A DNA stretch of 64,000 nucleotides from Brienomyrus brachyistius (GCF_023856365.1 NC_064551.1:1134501-1198500), one strand, 5' to 3'. Shown: positions 36,305 through 50,989, counted from the stretch's first letter. Numbers and translations are program-made. Notes: generated from the letters alone by a model not told the origin.

Positions 36305-37935
36305 TGTGCAATGGACTGGTGCCCTGTCCCGGGCGTGCCCCGTGCCCTGTAACGGACTGGCGCCCTGTCTGGGGTGTGCCCCAACCTTGTAATGCACTGG
36401 CGCCCTGTCCGGGGCGTGCCCCAGCCCTGTTCCCTGTAACGCACTGGCGCCCTGTCCGGGGCGTGCCCCAGCCCTGTCCCCTGTAACGCACTGGCGCCCT
36501 GTCCGAGGCGTGCCACAGCCCTGTTCTCTGTTACGCACTGGCGCCCTGTCCGGGACGTGCCCCAGCCCTGTTCCCTGTAACGCACTGGCGCCCTGTCCGG
36601 GACGTGCCCCAGCCCTGTTCCCTGTAACGCACTGGCGCCCTGTCCGGGGCGTGCCCCAACCCTGTTCCCTGTAACGCACTGGCGCCCTGTCCGAGGCGTG
36701 CCACAGCCCTGTTCTCTGTTACGCACTGGCGCCCTGTCCGGGACGTGCCCCAGCCCTGTTCCCTGTAACGCACTGGCGCCCTGTCCGGGACGTGCCCCAG
36801 CCCTGTTCCCTGTAACGCACTGGCGCCCTGTCCGGGGCGTGCCCCAGCCCTGTTCCCTGTAACGCAATGGCGCCCTGTCCGGGGCATACCCCAGCCCTCT
36901 GCCCTGTAACGCACTGGCGCCCTGTCCGGGGCGTGCCCCAGCCCTGTTCCCTGTAACGCACTGGCGCCCTGTCCGGGACGTGCCCCAGCCCTGTTCCCTG
37001 TAACGCACTGGCGCCCTGTCCGGGGCGTGCCCCAGCCCTGTTCCCTGTAACGCAATGGCGCCCTGTCCGGGGCATACCCCAGCCCTCTGCCCTGTAACGC
37101 ACTGGCGCCCTGTCCGGGGCGTGCCCCAGCCCTGTTCCCTGTAACGCACTGGCGCCCTGTCCGGGGCGTGCCCCAGCCCTGTTCCCTGTAACGCACTGGC
37201 GCCCTGTCCGGGACGTGCCCCAGCCCTGTTCCCTGTAACGCACTGGCGCCCTGTCCGGGACGTGCCCCAGCCCTGTTCCCTGTAACGCACTGGCGCCCTG
37301 TCCGGGGCGTGCCACAGCCCTGTTCTCTGTTACGCACTGGCGCCCTGTCCGGGGCGTGCCCCAGCCCTGTTCCCTGTAACGCACTGGCGCCCTGTCCGGG
37401 GCGTGCCCCAGCCCTGTGCCCTGTAACGCATTGGCGCCCTGTCCGGGGCGTGCCCCAGCCCTGTGCCCTGCCCTGTAATGCACTGGTGCCCTGTCCGGGG
37501 TGTGCCCCAGCCCTGTGCCCTGTAACACACTGGCGCCCTGTCCGGGGTGTGCCCCAGCCCTGTGCCCTGTAATGTACTGGCGCCCTGTCCGGGGCGTGCC
37601 CCAGCCCTCTGCCCTGTAATGGACTGGTGCCCTGTCCGGGGCGTGCCCCAGCCCTCTGCCCTGTAATGGACTGGTGCCCTGTCCGGGGCGTGCCCCAGCC
37701 CTGTAACGCACTGGCGCCCTGTCCGGGGCGTGCCCCAGCCCTGTAACGCACTGGCACCCTGTCCGGGGCATCCCCCAGCCCTCTGCCCTGTAACGCACTG
37801 GCGCCCTGTCCGGGGCATACCCCAGCCCTCTGCCCTGGAACGGACTGGCGCCCTGTCCGGGGCGTGCCCGAGCCCTGTAACGCACTGGCACCCTGTCCGG
37901 GGCGTGCCCCAGCCCTCTGCCCTGTAACGGTGCTC
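36305..37935. repeat. 47-bp minisatellite, about 35 copies, SINE-derived
   Basis: Each unit has TGTAACGCACTGGCGCCCTG then TCCGGGGCGTGCCCCAGCCC and TGTTCCC or a variant. ACTGGCGCCCTGTCC is the conserved body motif of the common tRNA-derived fish SINE. Variant units recur at 188 bp, four monomers: GAGGCGTGCCACAGCC follows GTCC at 36501 and 36689, and GGGGCATACC occurs at 36881 and 37069. Long minus-strand frames (up to 477 residues) arise because the monomer lacks stop codons and are not genes. The right-hand units (37400 onward) are shorter and more divergent. Confidence 0.97.
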
Positions 37936-39686
37936 CATCCATAGATTCCAAGAAAAACCAGCAATTAGAGACACATTATCATCTGAGGACCAGCAGTTGC
38001 AGTGTGACACTGCAAACCACAGCATGGAATGCCACACTGCAAACCACTGCATTTAGCGTGGAAGTTCCCGGAAAAACAGCACTGAGCTACATCGCCCTTC
38101 TCCTGGTATTTATGAACCACCATGAGCAGAGATGCTGGATACATTAGTGTCTGAATGGGTGTAATAGGGCACGTGTGTCTTTAAGAGAGAGAGAGTGCGT
38201 GTTTTAAGCCAGATGCCTGCCTAATACTTTTGTCACAACCCGCTCCCACAAACCTCAGGAAACATCAGTGCAGACACACGCCAAGCCAGGAAAATAAGAC
38301 AAAGTGATGAACACACAGCCGTGAAGAACTACAAATATCCAACATGCATTTACGTCAGAAGATGAGGATACTGTGTTCTGCCAGGTAGGAGACAGTAAGA
38401 GGATAAACAGCACAGTCCTGAGGCGATGAAGCGGCTCAGTTATGTGAGGCGGAACTTGGCATTGCGAGCAGAAGCCAAAGGGCGTCTCTCAGTACGTAAG
38501 AGCACCGATCTGCTCTTTCCGCCATGTTTCAGACAGCTGATGCCCTTCGGCACAGAGTCCCCACAGAGGTCTAGTCCTTCCAGAAAACACGCTCATAGTA
38601 TCAGCCTAATTTACTTCCTACCCTTTTACATGACTGCTTATTACTATATTAATATATCTACCCACACACAATTATACTTGAAATATAAATATGAATACAA
38701 CCGTGTGTGTGTGTGGGGGGGTGATATGGCGAAATATTTGATAATTTTTATATATAATTGTAATTGTAATTGACTGCAAACTGAAATCTAATTTTAATAA
38801 GCAAATCATGCGAAAATAAACATTTTTGTCGTAGGAATAAACCCTGGAAAGCATTGACGGTATGTTCTGTTAGGATTTTTCTCTGACTGGCTCGCTGAAC
38901 AGGTTTGATTAGTGCTGGACAATATGCTGTAACAATGAAAACATTTTCAGAGATTTTCACAACATCAATATTTGTCACAATATTCTAAACCTCATGTATA
39001 GAAAGCAGTACAACATGACATGTGATTTACCTCAAACCATGTAGATCAGAGCTCCACTTAGCTGAAGTCATTAGCTTGCAGTGGTTACGTGATCTTGTAC
39101 TCCAGAGAGTCATGGGGATGTCTAGGTGAGCATGCACACAAGATTCATACGCACCGGCAGTGTGCTCGTTTTTAGTTAATTTTCAATGAAAGCTGAACGT
39201 GATGTTAGGGCCTGCACAATCAGCTCACCTCAACCCCACTGTTCTTACATGAAATGGATAAAATGGCCTAGGCTAAACTGCCCGCTAGTGGAGGTGATTG
39301 GGGAGCAGTTCCCCAGCAGTGCTGCAGTGAACTTGCGGAAGAGTACCTTAAGTCTTTTAATGGATCGTCCAGAGTTTGTTCAGAAGTAATCAGAGGTGGC
39401 TATTTGGGTGAGTGTAAGATCTTAACCTGTGTCTTGTTACATTTGTGCTGTTTATCATTTATCTGGTATTTCCATTAATTAACTGGCATTTTGTAATGAT
39501 TTCATTTTGCGTGTGGCACAGTACTGCTGGATCTGTAATAAGACACAAAAAAAAACGTATGACTGGCAGTGTATGAATGGGTGGTGCATTAACACACAGT
39601 ATGCAGCAAACTGTCACAGTGACAGCAGGCCAAAGGTGCTTAAGGAAAGGCTAGAAAGCTCCATCAGGCCAGCCATCTTTAGGGCA

Positions 39687-39900
39687 GCTCTGCGCAAACC
39701 CCTCAGTGGTGCCGGCCCAGCTCTGCGCAAACCCCCCAGCTCTGCGCAAACCCCTCAGTGGTGCCGGCCCAGCTCTGCGCAAACCCCTCAGTGGTGCCGG
39801 CCCAGCTCTGCGCAAACCCCCCAGCTCTGCGCAAACCCCTCAGTGGTGCCGGCCCAGCTCTGCGCAAACCCCTCAGTGGTGCCGGCCCAGCTCTGCGCTG
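39687..39900. repeat. Composite 33-bp / 19-bp tandem repeat
   Basis: CAGCTCTGCGCAAACCCCTC plus AGTGGTGCCGGCC (33 bp) alternates irregularly with a 19-bp short form, CAGCTCTGCGCAAACCCCC. About seven units in total. Confidence 0.95.
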
Positions 39901-40533
39901 AAACTCATGCACACATAGGTCACATTCCAGCCAGTCCGAATTAGCAAAAGCTGTGGATCAGCCTGCCTTTTCTCCCGGCCGTCTGCATTTATCAGCCCCC
40001 GCACAGCTCTGATTAACACTGCTTTCCTTGGCCTTGTTCCACATGCACACTGCACACTGTTAAAAATAGTAAAACCACACACTGGGTCAAAAGCCTGGAG
40101 CAGGCTGCATGTTTAGAACAATTAGTCAATTTTTAATGAAAAAGATCCTCCAGCTAAATGACAGACATGCAGTTTCCAGGGATGATTTACACATGTAAAT
40201 GCACACAGCCTGTATTACTGAGCACTGCGGTACGTTTAGCAAATTGTTTATGAGCTACACGGACATCGCCAATTTTAAAGGGAATTAGTGAAGTTTCATA
40301 AAATGGCGGAATCATGTTTGAACTGCATTCTACCCAGGTAACACTGCAATAGCAGTGCTCACCTACTCACAAAGATGCAATGCCTCATGTTTCTCAGTAC
40401 TGAAAAATACTAATGGGCTTTACTTTTCCTTTAAGCAAGAGAAGCATGAAGAGCAGCAGAGCTTACCTGTCTTCAGGGACCATATTTAGTTCACCATTTG
40501 TGCCTCAATCAGAATATTAATCTTATGATTTCA

Positions 40534-40860
<327 letters not shown>

Positions 40861-42582
40861 TCATTAGCACCATAATCACTGGCCATTGTCATCCTAAGCC
40901 ATGGTTAGGGCCAAAGCAAAAATATTCTGTTGTTAGTGTTCAGAAATCATCACATTTTGTGGAATAGCTGAATGACGGCACAGGGCAATGGAAATCATGT
41001 GTAAATAATTCTGGGAAAGAATCTCCAAAGATATTTCTGTCTTTCATTCAGATGATTTAAACAACAGTTTGGAAAGATTCAGCGTAATCTACAGCACGTC
41101 TTAGCTGGGGGCTTGGATCCAGCAGCGGAAAGGAGCTCTGTATATCTTCCGAATCAGTAATTATGGCTTAAACCACTGACCAAGTGCTCTATACACCTGC
41201 AGGGGACGGTTTTACATTTTAAGTCAAACACCAATAAGCATTTAGTTACATCCATCTATCTTCCATCCAAATTCCCACTGCTAATCCCGACTGGTTTGTG
41301 TGTGTTTGTAACAATTTTTTAAATGCCCAGAAAAGCACACACTAGATTGTTATGTTAGGAGGGGTCTGGGCAGGAAGATGTGAGGGGGATCTGAGATTAT
41401 AGAAGTGGAGTCATGTAGGTTTGGACACGAGAAAGACAAATCAGCCTCTGAAAACTGAAATTCTTGTCATTGCTGTTGGGATAGTTCTTGTATTGCCAGC
41501 AAATCGTCTGCAAAGGCACAGCGGACAATGCTTATTTTCTCCATAAAACAAAGGCAGCTACCAAGATATCTTAACGGATTTGTACATTTTATACTGTCAG
41601 GAATAAAAATGCTGCTTGAATAAACAATTTTAAATGACATTTTAAATAAGGCAAATGAAAATATTACTACCCATGTAACCTACTCATTGCAGGCCAGGGC
41701 ATATAAACATAATTTTGTTGGGAGTAAATTAGGTACATCTTCAGGGATGAGGATAGTAAGAGAAAAGCCATGAATGAATGATATCCTTTTGAGTGAGGGG
41801 CTTGGACTGTGCGTGTTTCAGGAGGACGGCCTACATGACGATGATTATTCATATTGATCACTCCCACCGGCTGCTTCTTCTTAGAAAAGTTCCCCAGATT
41901 CCACTGACAGTCTTGAGATTCCGCAGATGTGAAGCTAGTGCCCTGTCTGGTGTTTCTCTTTGCTTCACATGTTCTCGCAGTAAGTTGCCAAACTCACTTA
42001 GCATAGCAGCCGAAATGGCTTATTAGCTTACGCTTAGCAACTGTCCAAGAGTCACACGCTTAAGGCAAAGAAACCTGTATGATTTTTTTTAATGACCTCA
42101 CAGCTGTGACCCCAGTGAGTATGTATGACTCATCATTGCCCAATTGGCTGCTTAGTGACCAATTAGGCACCTTCATTCAGGCGCAGCTCCACACATGTCA
42201 AACAAAAACACTCAAACAAGTCTTTAGAACTCTTCAGCACATTTCTTGAGCACATGTCCTGTTCCTTAAATCATAAGAAAAGGGGATCATTTCGAGGCTC
42301 CGTGCAAAATTGAAGACTTTGCGATAATACTAAAAAACACCAGATGCTTAAGTGCTTATGAAGTAATTTCCCATTCTGGGGGGATCTGGAGCCATGGCAG
42401 AGGATCTCACTACAGATGAACTGGCCCAGTGAGTGGAAAGTTTGTGACCCTGCTGTTGTACTTCTCATGTTTTTCCTGAGGGGCTTCAGTTCGTGTTTAT
42501 ATATAAGAAGCGATATGTATGCTGAGCTTCCTTGGACTGAGGCTAACAAGCCCACGGCTCCAAGAGTGATGTCTGCATCCTA

Positions 42583-43060
42583 GTGGGCGGACACAGGTCT
42601 GTAGTCTGTGTAGGGGGTGAACACGGGTCTGTAGTCTGTGTAGGGGGTGAACATGGGTCTGTAGTCTGTGTAGGGGGTGAACACGGGTCTGTAGTCTGTG
42701 TAGGGGGTGAACACGGGTCTGTAGTCTGTGTAGGGGGTGGACACGGGTCTGTGGTCTGTGTAGGGGGTGAACACGGGTCTGTGGTCTGTGTAGGGGGTGA
42801 ACACGGGTCTGTGGTCTGTGTAGTGGGTGGACACGGGTCTGTGGTCTGTGTAGTGGGTGGACACGGGTCTGTGGTCTGTGTAGTGGGTGGACACGGGTCT
42901 GTAGTCTGTGTAGTGGAAGGACATGGGTCTGTAGTCTGTGTAGTGGGTGGACACGGGTCAGTTGTCTGTGTATTGGGTGGACACGGGTGTGTAGTCTGTG
43001 TAGTGGGTGGACACGGGTTTGTAGTCTGTGTAGTGGATGGACACGGGTCTGTAGTCTGAC
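42583..43060. repeat. 30-bp minisatellite, 16 copies, polar variant distribution
   Basis: The unit TAGGGGGTGAACACGGGTCT plus GTAGTCTGTG repeats with exact 30-bp spacing. Left copies are mostly TAGGGGGTGAAC and right copies TAGTGGGTGGAC. Because 30 is a multiple of three, both strands carry open frames with 10-residue periodicity (158 and 124 residues); I regard these as by-products. Confidence 0.97.
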
Positions 43061-43145
43061 TCTAGCTCAGAGGCGCTAGATCTCTAACAGTAAAAATGTC
43101 ATCCGCTGGATATTTTTTCAGTTTCTATGTATATTTTTATATGTG

Positions 43146-43149
<4 letters not shown>

Positions 43150-43185
<36 letters not shown>
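43150..43185. repeat. (TA)18 microsatellite
   Basis: Uninterrupted TA run after a short T tract. Confidence 0.96.
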
Positions 43186-43191
<6 letters not shown>

Positions 43192-43925
43192 AGCCTGTTT
43201 ATTCCTGAAATAAAATTAGGGAAAAAATGTCATAAGGACAGAAATGTTTTATTTTACAAAGAAAAATACAGCAAGATAAAGGATATAGTCTTCTTTTGCA
43301 AATAGCAAACTAATAAGAAAGTTCATGTTTCCGGCCAGATCCTCACTCTCGGCCCTGGTCACCTGGCCTCGGATCAGCTGGTACAGCTTCACATATCAAA
43401 ACTGCAGGCAGAGGAGCAGTACATTGATTTCCACATGTGTTTCTCTCTCTTCTGCTCTGCTTCAGTTCTGTAGGCTACTCTTTAATTAAGTACTCAGTGT
43501 ATTCCCATGCTCTCGTTATTGGTGATGATCAGTGAGTCTTCAGCCTGATTTGCCAGAATTTTGGGAGGAACATGGTGCCGTTGTGGAAGCTGTACAGTTA
43601 TTCCAGCCATTGGGTGGGGTTTGCCAACAAGTCTGTTTTGATGCTCTGTGTAAGACCCGCAACCATAACTCACAGATGGGTATTTGCAGCCTTTCCAGCT
43701 CCGAGCTGCTCGTAAATTACTTAAATCACTAGCTTGTATCAGAGCTATAAAACACAGACAGGCAATGTAGTAGAAACGAAAAAAAGATAGAATGTGCAGT
43801 TGTCAATAATGGATAAGAGGGCACCTTAAACCCATTCTCCATAGTGCTGGCCAAGCACTTGAGAGCAGAGGTTCCCATATGCGTGAGAAGCCTTTGCCAC
43901 TGGGGGTCTCTGTTCATGCTGAGCA

Positions 43926-44195
43926 CAGTGCTGTGTGTTGGGATCGGGGCCTGGAGCACCCCGAGAACCTGAAAAGGCACGGTTCTGGTTTTTCACATGT
44001 GCCCCTTCACCTGTGTGTTCATTCTATACATGCCCCGTTTGGCCAGGGGTTTCCTGCCACAGTGCTGTGTGTTGGGATCAGGGCCTGGAACACCCCGAGA
44101 ACCTGAAAAGGTACGGTTCTGGTTTTTCACGTGTGCCCCTTCACCTGTGTGTTCATTCTATACATGCCCCGTTTGGCCAGGGGTGCCTGCCACAG
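43926..44195. repeat. 134-bp tandem duplication
   Basis: GTGCTGTGTGTTGGGATC at 43928 recurs at 44062, and the intervening block, including CATGCCCCGTTTGGCCAGGG, is repeated with only scattered differences. Confidence 0.93.
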
Positions 44196-44665
44196 TGCGA
44201 ACCATACTTACTAATCATACATTTCATACAAAGCAGCCTGGACCTGCAGGTGCCGTATTACTGTTAGATCTCCTAGAATCTTCCCTGCCTTTACGTAGCA
44301 TCAGCATCAACAGGGCACCTGGCTGAGTAACACGCCTTGGGAATTCTAACACAAGAGAATAAGTTTCTGGAAAGGCGGGTCACGGAAAAGCCCTAAGGCT
44401 GTACGCATCCCTCTCTATCCGAGATGTGAGAACAGCAGCCGGTCAGCAGAATCGCGGGGCCCCTCAGGGGAAGATCCTGCTCTAACTCCTTCAGCTGAAC
44501 TCGGATTCACTGGTGAAGCACAAGGCGATGCTGCTTTGGTTTATAGGCTACTAAAGCCACATGAAATATTAAAGTCCCGTCAGGGAAACGCACTGGATGC
44601 GCGGTGGGACATGGGCCGTGCGCGCTGCGTGCAAACGGGGATGTAAGACGAAATCCCGCTTATCA

Positions 44666-47466
<2,801 letters not shown>

Positions 47467-47666
47467 CTTCTCGGTGTCAATGCCCTTAGTCATGGCCCAG
47501 GTGGAAACAATGTAGTCCATGACCCTTTCACTCAGGCCCTTGGGCACTTGGTAGAGCTTGAGGAAGTCACGCACATTGTTGAGCATCTCGTGGTACCGGT
47601 TAGTGTTGGTGTACATTTGCTGGAAGATGGTTGTGACGTTCCCAAAAATGGTGGCATACAGGAGAG
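47467..47666 (-). CDS. kcnh5: kcnh5 internal exon: distal S6 and C-linker
   Basis: A 200-nt exon. The acceptor ttctag ends at 47667 and the donor AAG|GTAGGT begins at 47466. It begins with two bases of a split codon (consistent with serine) followed by [18 protein letters not shown], the inner end of the S6 pore helix, then the C-linker ([40 protein letters not shown]) ending DTEK in phase 0. It encodes 66 full residues and was recognised by direct translation of the reverse strand. S6 forms the activation gate and the C-linker transmits movement from the CNBHD. It is the most upstream kcnh5 exon visible in the window; the selectivity filter and S1-S5 must be encoded upstream, beyond 64000, because no matching translation was seen in 47667-64000. 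Confidence 0.96.
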
Positions 47667-47802
47667 CTAGAATGAAAACACGGTGATTGTCACCTCTCGC
47701 GGACTTTCACATTTGAAACTTTTTTCTTTTAATATTTTTTGACTGAATAACCTTGGGTCCAGCTAATGAGTATCCAACTCAGTTAGGAACAAACATATGA
47801 AC

Positions 47803-48424
47803 AGCAGGCCCATTGTATCCACAGGTGATACCTTCCAAAGGGTGGGTGGACAAACACAGATATACTCCATATATAAAAACTACATATATAGCCTGATTTT
47901 CGCCTACATACCTATAGTAATTAATCAATTAAGATTAATTGATAAATTGCACACCGTAAGATGTTACCAACATTAAGTACAGTAATAATAAAGTACATGT
48001 TACATAATTACACAGTACAGTACAGTACAGTACTACACTCTCTTGAGTGAAAGGGATTCTGATGTTTTAGCCTAATTCTCAAGAGACAATAGTGCAATGA
48101 AAAAATAAACCAAGGGATGACAGCACAATGAAAACAATGCTTTGCATACATTGTTATAACAGACACTGCGATAATGTGGCAAAGAATGTGATCAGGAGGA
48201 CTGCAGACTGGGTGAGATTTCTTCTGGGACGCGTGGGTACGAGGACAACGGGAGATGAGTCGCGTACTGGGTGTGACTGGGCTGGCGGGTGTCACTGTGT
48301 TACAGCCTGACCTTGCGTAGTGCGCTTTGAAACTTAGGAGCAGGTTATTTATGGAATTCTTCAATTTTTTTTACGCAAACCACAGTTACTGAAACGGTGG
48401 GTATGGAGGCCCCACTGTATATGT
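47803..48424. mobile_element. Tigger/pogo-like non-autonomous DNA transposon
   Basis: The left end CAGGCCCATTGTATCCACAG and the right end (reverse) ACAGTGGGGCCTCCATACCC form imperfect terminal inverted repeats. CTGAAACGGTGGGTATGGAG near the right end is typical of Tigger/MER-type termini, and AATTGATAAATTGCACACCG occurs inside. No transposase frame remains. It also contains a (CAGTA)n stretch at 48010-48032. Confidence 0.5.
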
Positions 48425-48589
48425 TTAGAAATTGTCAAAATAAAAAATTCTTTTAATGCTTAATGCTTTAATGCTAAAGATGCTTTTCATTTACTAGAAA
48501 AATCAACTAAGTCGACTAAAATCACTGTGGATCCGTAAACTGGATCTGCTCTGATTGTGAAAAGTTAAATTCAGAGCCTGGCTGAATGG

Positions 48590-48804
48590 GACTGGTGCGT
48601 GGCTCACTGGGCTAAGTCGCTGTGCTTGTGATCGGAAGTTTGAGGTTGGTGGTTCGAATCCACCCTCAGCAGGGTGGTTGCTGGGCAGACCCTTGAAAGC
48701 ACTGACTGGCCCTGTGGTGTGGAGGAGTGCGTGGAGTGGTGTGCGTGGAGTGGTGTGCGTGGAGTGGTGTGTGTGGAGTGAGAGAGAGAGAGTTTGCACT
48801 GCAG
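48590..48804 (+). mobile_element. tRNA-derived SINE head (sense) with a 14-bp tandem repeat
   Basis: GTGGCTCACTGGGCTAAGTC (A box) and GGTTGGTGGTTCGAATCCAC (a near-perfect B box) at 48597-48665 define a tRNA-like head. It is followed by SINE body and, at about 48727-48780, four units of GTGTGCGTGGAGTG ending in a GA run. No acceptor stem, so it is not a functional tRNA gene. Confidence 0.75.
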
Positions 48805-48878
48805 GATCAGTCAGTGTGCTCGAGGGCCTGCCCTGTAACTATTGTGCTGAGGGCAGGCTCGAGCACACTGACTCGATC
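48805..48878. repeat. Long inverted repeat (hairpin), about 30-bp arms
   Basis: The left arm 48805-48834 contains GTCAGTGTGCTCGAG, then GG, then CCTGCCCT. The right arm 48850-48878 is its reverse complement apart from that GG bulge and one other small mismatch. The loop is 15 nt. Confidence 0.9.
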
Positions 48879-48944
48879 ACAAGCACAGAGAATTAGCCAC
48901 CCACCAGTCCATTTTTCAAAAAAATTTTTTGGAAAAAAAAAAAA

Positions 48945-50215
48945 ATGCCCTGTGACTATCTGGCCAAGGCTGGACTTGAACCAGCAACCTTCTGATCACA
49001 GATACAGAGGCTTAGCCTGCAGCGCCACTCTCCATCCCTGTGGGAGTGGCCTGTATTTCGTATATATGTCTTTTTTCCCCTATCTTGCCAAACAAAGTAT
49101 TCACACACATGTAGCACCTGTCTCTATGTGTTAGAGTTAAGGCCTTTGCTCTGTGATTATTTTGCCAAGGCTGGGCTTGAACCAGCGACCTTCGGATCAC
49201 AGATACAGAGGCTTAGCCTGCAGCGCCACTCGCCATCCCAGGGGGTGTGGCTTATATTTCGTATACATGTCTTTTTTTTCCTATCTTGCCAAACAAAGTA
49301 TTCACACACATGTAGCACCTGTCTCTATGTGTTAGAGTTAAGGCCTTTGCTCTGTGATTATTTTGCCAAGGCTGGGCTTGAACCAGCGACCTTCGGATCA
49401 CAGATACAGAGGCTTAGCCTGCAGCGCCACTCGCCATCCCAGGGGGTGTGGCTTATATTTCGTATACATGTCTTTTTTTTCCTATCTTGCCAAACAAAGT
49501 ATTCACACACATGTAGCACCTGTCTCTATGTGTTAGAGTTAAGGCCTTTGCTCTGTGATTATTTTGCCAAGGCTGGGCTTGAACCAGCGACCTTCGGATC
49601 ACAGATACAGAGGATTAGCCTGCAGCGCCACTCGCCATCCCAGGGGGTGTGGCTTATATTTCGTATACATGTCTTTTTTTTCCTATCTTGCCAAACAAAG
49701 TATTCACACACATGTAGCACCTGTCTCTATGTGTTAGAGTTAAGGCCTTTGCTCTGTGATTATTTTGCCAAGGCTGGGCTTGAACCAGCGACCTTCGGAT
49801 CACAGATACAGAGGCTTAGTCTGCAGCGCCACTCGCCACCTCAGGGGGTGTGGCCTATATTTCGTATATATGTGTTTTTTTTCCTATCTTGCCAAAGAAC
49901 AGATTGACACACATGTCTCTGTGTGTTAGAGTTAAGGCCCTTGCTCTAGGGTCTACCCTGTGACTATTCGGCCAAGGCTGGGCTAGAACCAGTGATCTTT
50001 TCAATCACGGGTACGGTCACTCAGTGCGTCGCACTACCATCCATCCTCTGACCCAATGCCCTTAAGGGTTCATGATAATGATCTGCCGGGTGATGTGACG
50101 CAAAAACAGATACTGCTCTGCCTGAGGCTTGAACCAGCAACCTTCTGATCACAGACACAAAGGCTTAGCCGGCAGCGCCACTCACCACCCCAGGGGGCGT
50201 GGCCTGTATATCTCT
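48945..50215 (-). repeat. 201-bp tandem array of tRNA-SINE-derived units
   Basis: Seven antisense tRNA-like heads (near 48946, 49148, 49349, 49550, 49751, 49960 and 50118), each with reverse-strand GGCGAGTGGCGCTGCAGG (A-box region) and GGTCGCTGGTTCAAGCCC (B box). The middle four units repeat at exactly 201 bp and are almost identical; the outer units are diverged. Since 201 is 67 codons, an open plus-strand frame of 259 residues (49128-49907) with 67-residue periodicity appears; it reads through SINE DNA and is not a gene. Confidence 0.93.
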
Positions 50216-50244
50216 GTATTAAGAATGGGATGTCATTAAAGTTC

Positions 50245-50293
50245 AGTTGTGTGCGAAGGCAGGTGTCCCAATACTTTTGGCAATATAGCGTAT
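50245..50293. mobile_element. Solitary Tc1-like terminal repeat
   Basis: GGTGTCCCAATACTTTTGGC followed by AATATAGCGTATG is a typical terminus of fish Tc1-type MITEs. No partner end was identified nearby. Confidence 0.55.
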
Positions 50294-50989
50294 GTTCTAT
50301 CTTCTCCTGGTAACTGCCTCTGTCACCCAAGGTGGTTGTATCAGTGGTGACAGGTGGCCAAATACATTGAGTGGGTAAGAAGGTTATACATTTTGTAATA
50401 TTACAATACTAAATATATCTAAATAACACTGAAAATGTGTTTTAAATTACAGAACTAGTAATGTGTTATTTCAAAGTTACTTGTTTCATAATTTAATTTC
50501 AAGTAAAAAGCAGATACCTTCTCTACCTCTGTGGAGCAGCCACCTCTGTTATAAACGCTATTTTCACAAGTCCCTGATGTCAAAACCAACTTGATGCCAT
50601 TGAGTAAATACTGTATAGGAGCAGAGATTAATCGCCATGACAACCAGGAATCTCCAGCCCAGGTCCAAGGTGCGGCTCATTTCGGCTCACAGTATATATT
50701 TGTCTGATAAAGAAATCACAGGATGACACTGGTTTGCTGGAGGCTGCTGTTATCTCACACCCAGAGTTGTACATATGAATTCTGGGCCCCCTGCCCAATC
50801 TTATGTATATTTTTATATAGTCAAGAGTCTCTGTAAAGTACTGGGCCCCCTAAATCTGCTAGGGTAACAGGGACCCTACAACACCCTGCTCACACCTCCA
50901 AGGTTGCGGCTCGAATCTCACTGCTGCTATGTGTGCAGATATTGCATTCTAAAGATGGGCAACTAGACTTAGTGACGTCTCTAAATTAC

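Noticed and set aside
36531..37964. 477-, 410-, 332- and 240-residue minus-strand open frames
   Set aside because: They are translations of the 47-bp minisatellite, whose monomer has no stop codon; the repeat period in residues equals the monomer length in bases, and there is no unique sequence or domain.
48597..48668. Functional tRNA gene
   Set aside because: A and B boxes are present but no paired acceptor stem or credible anticodon arm; it continues into SINE body sequence.
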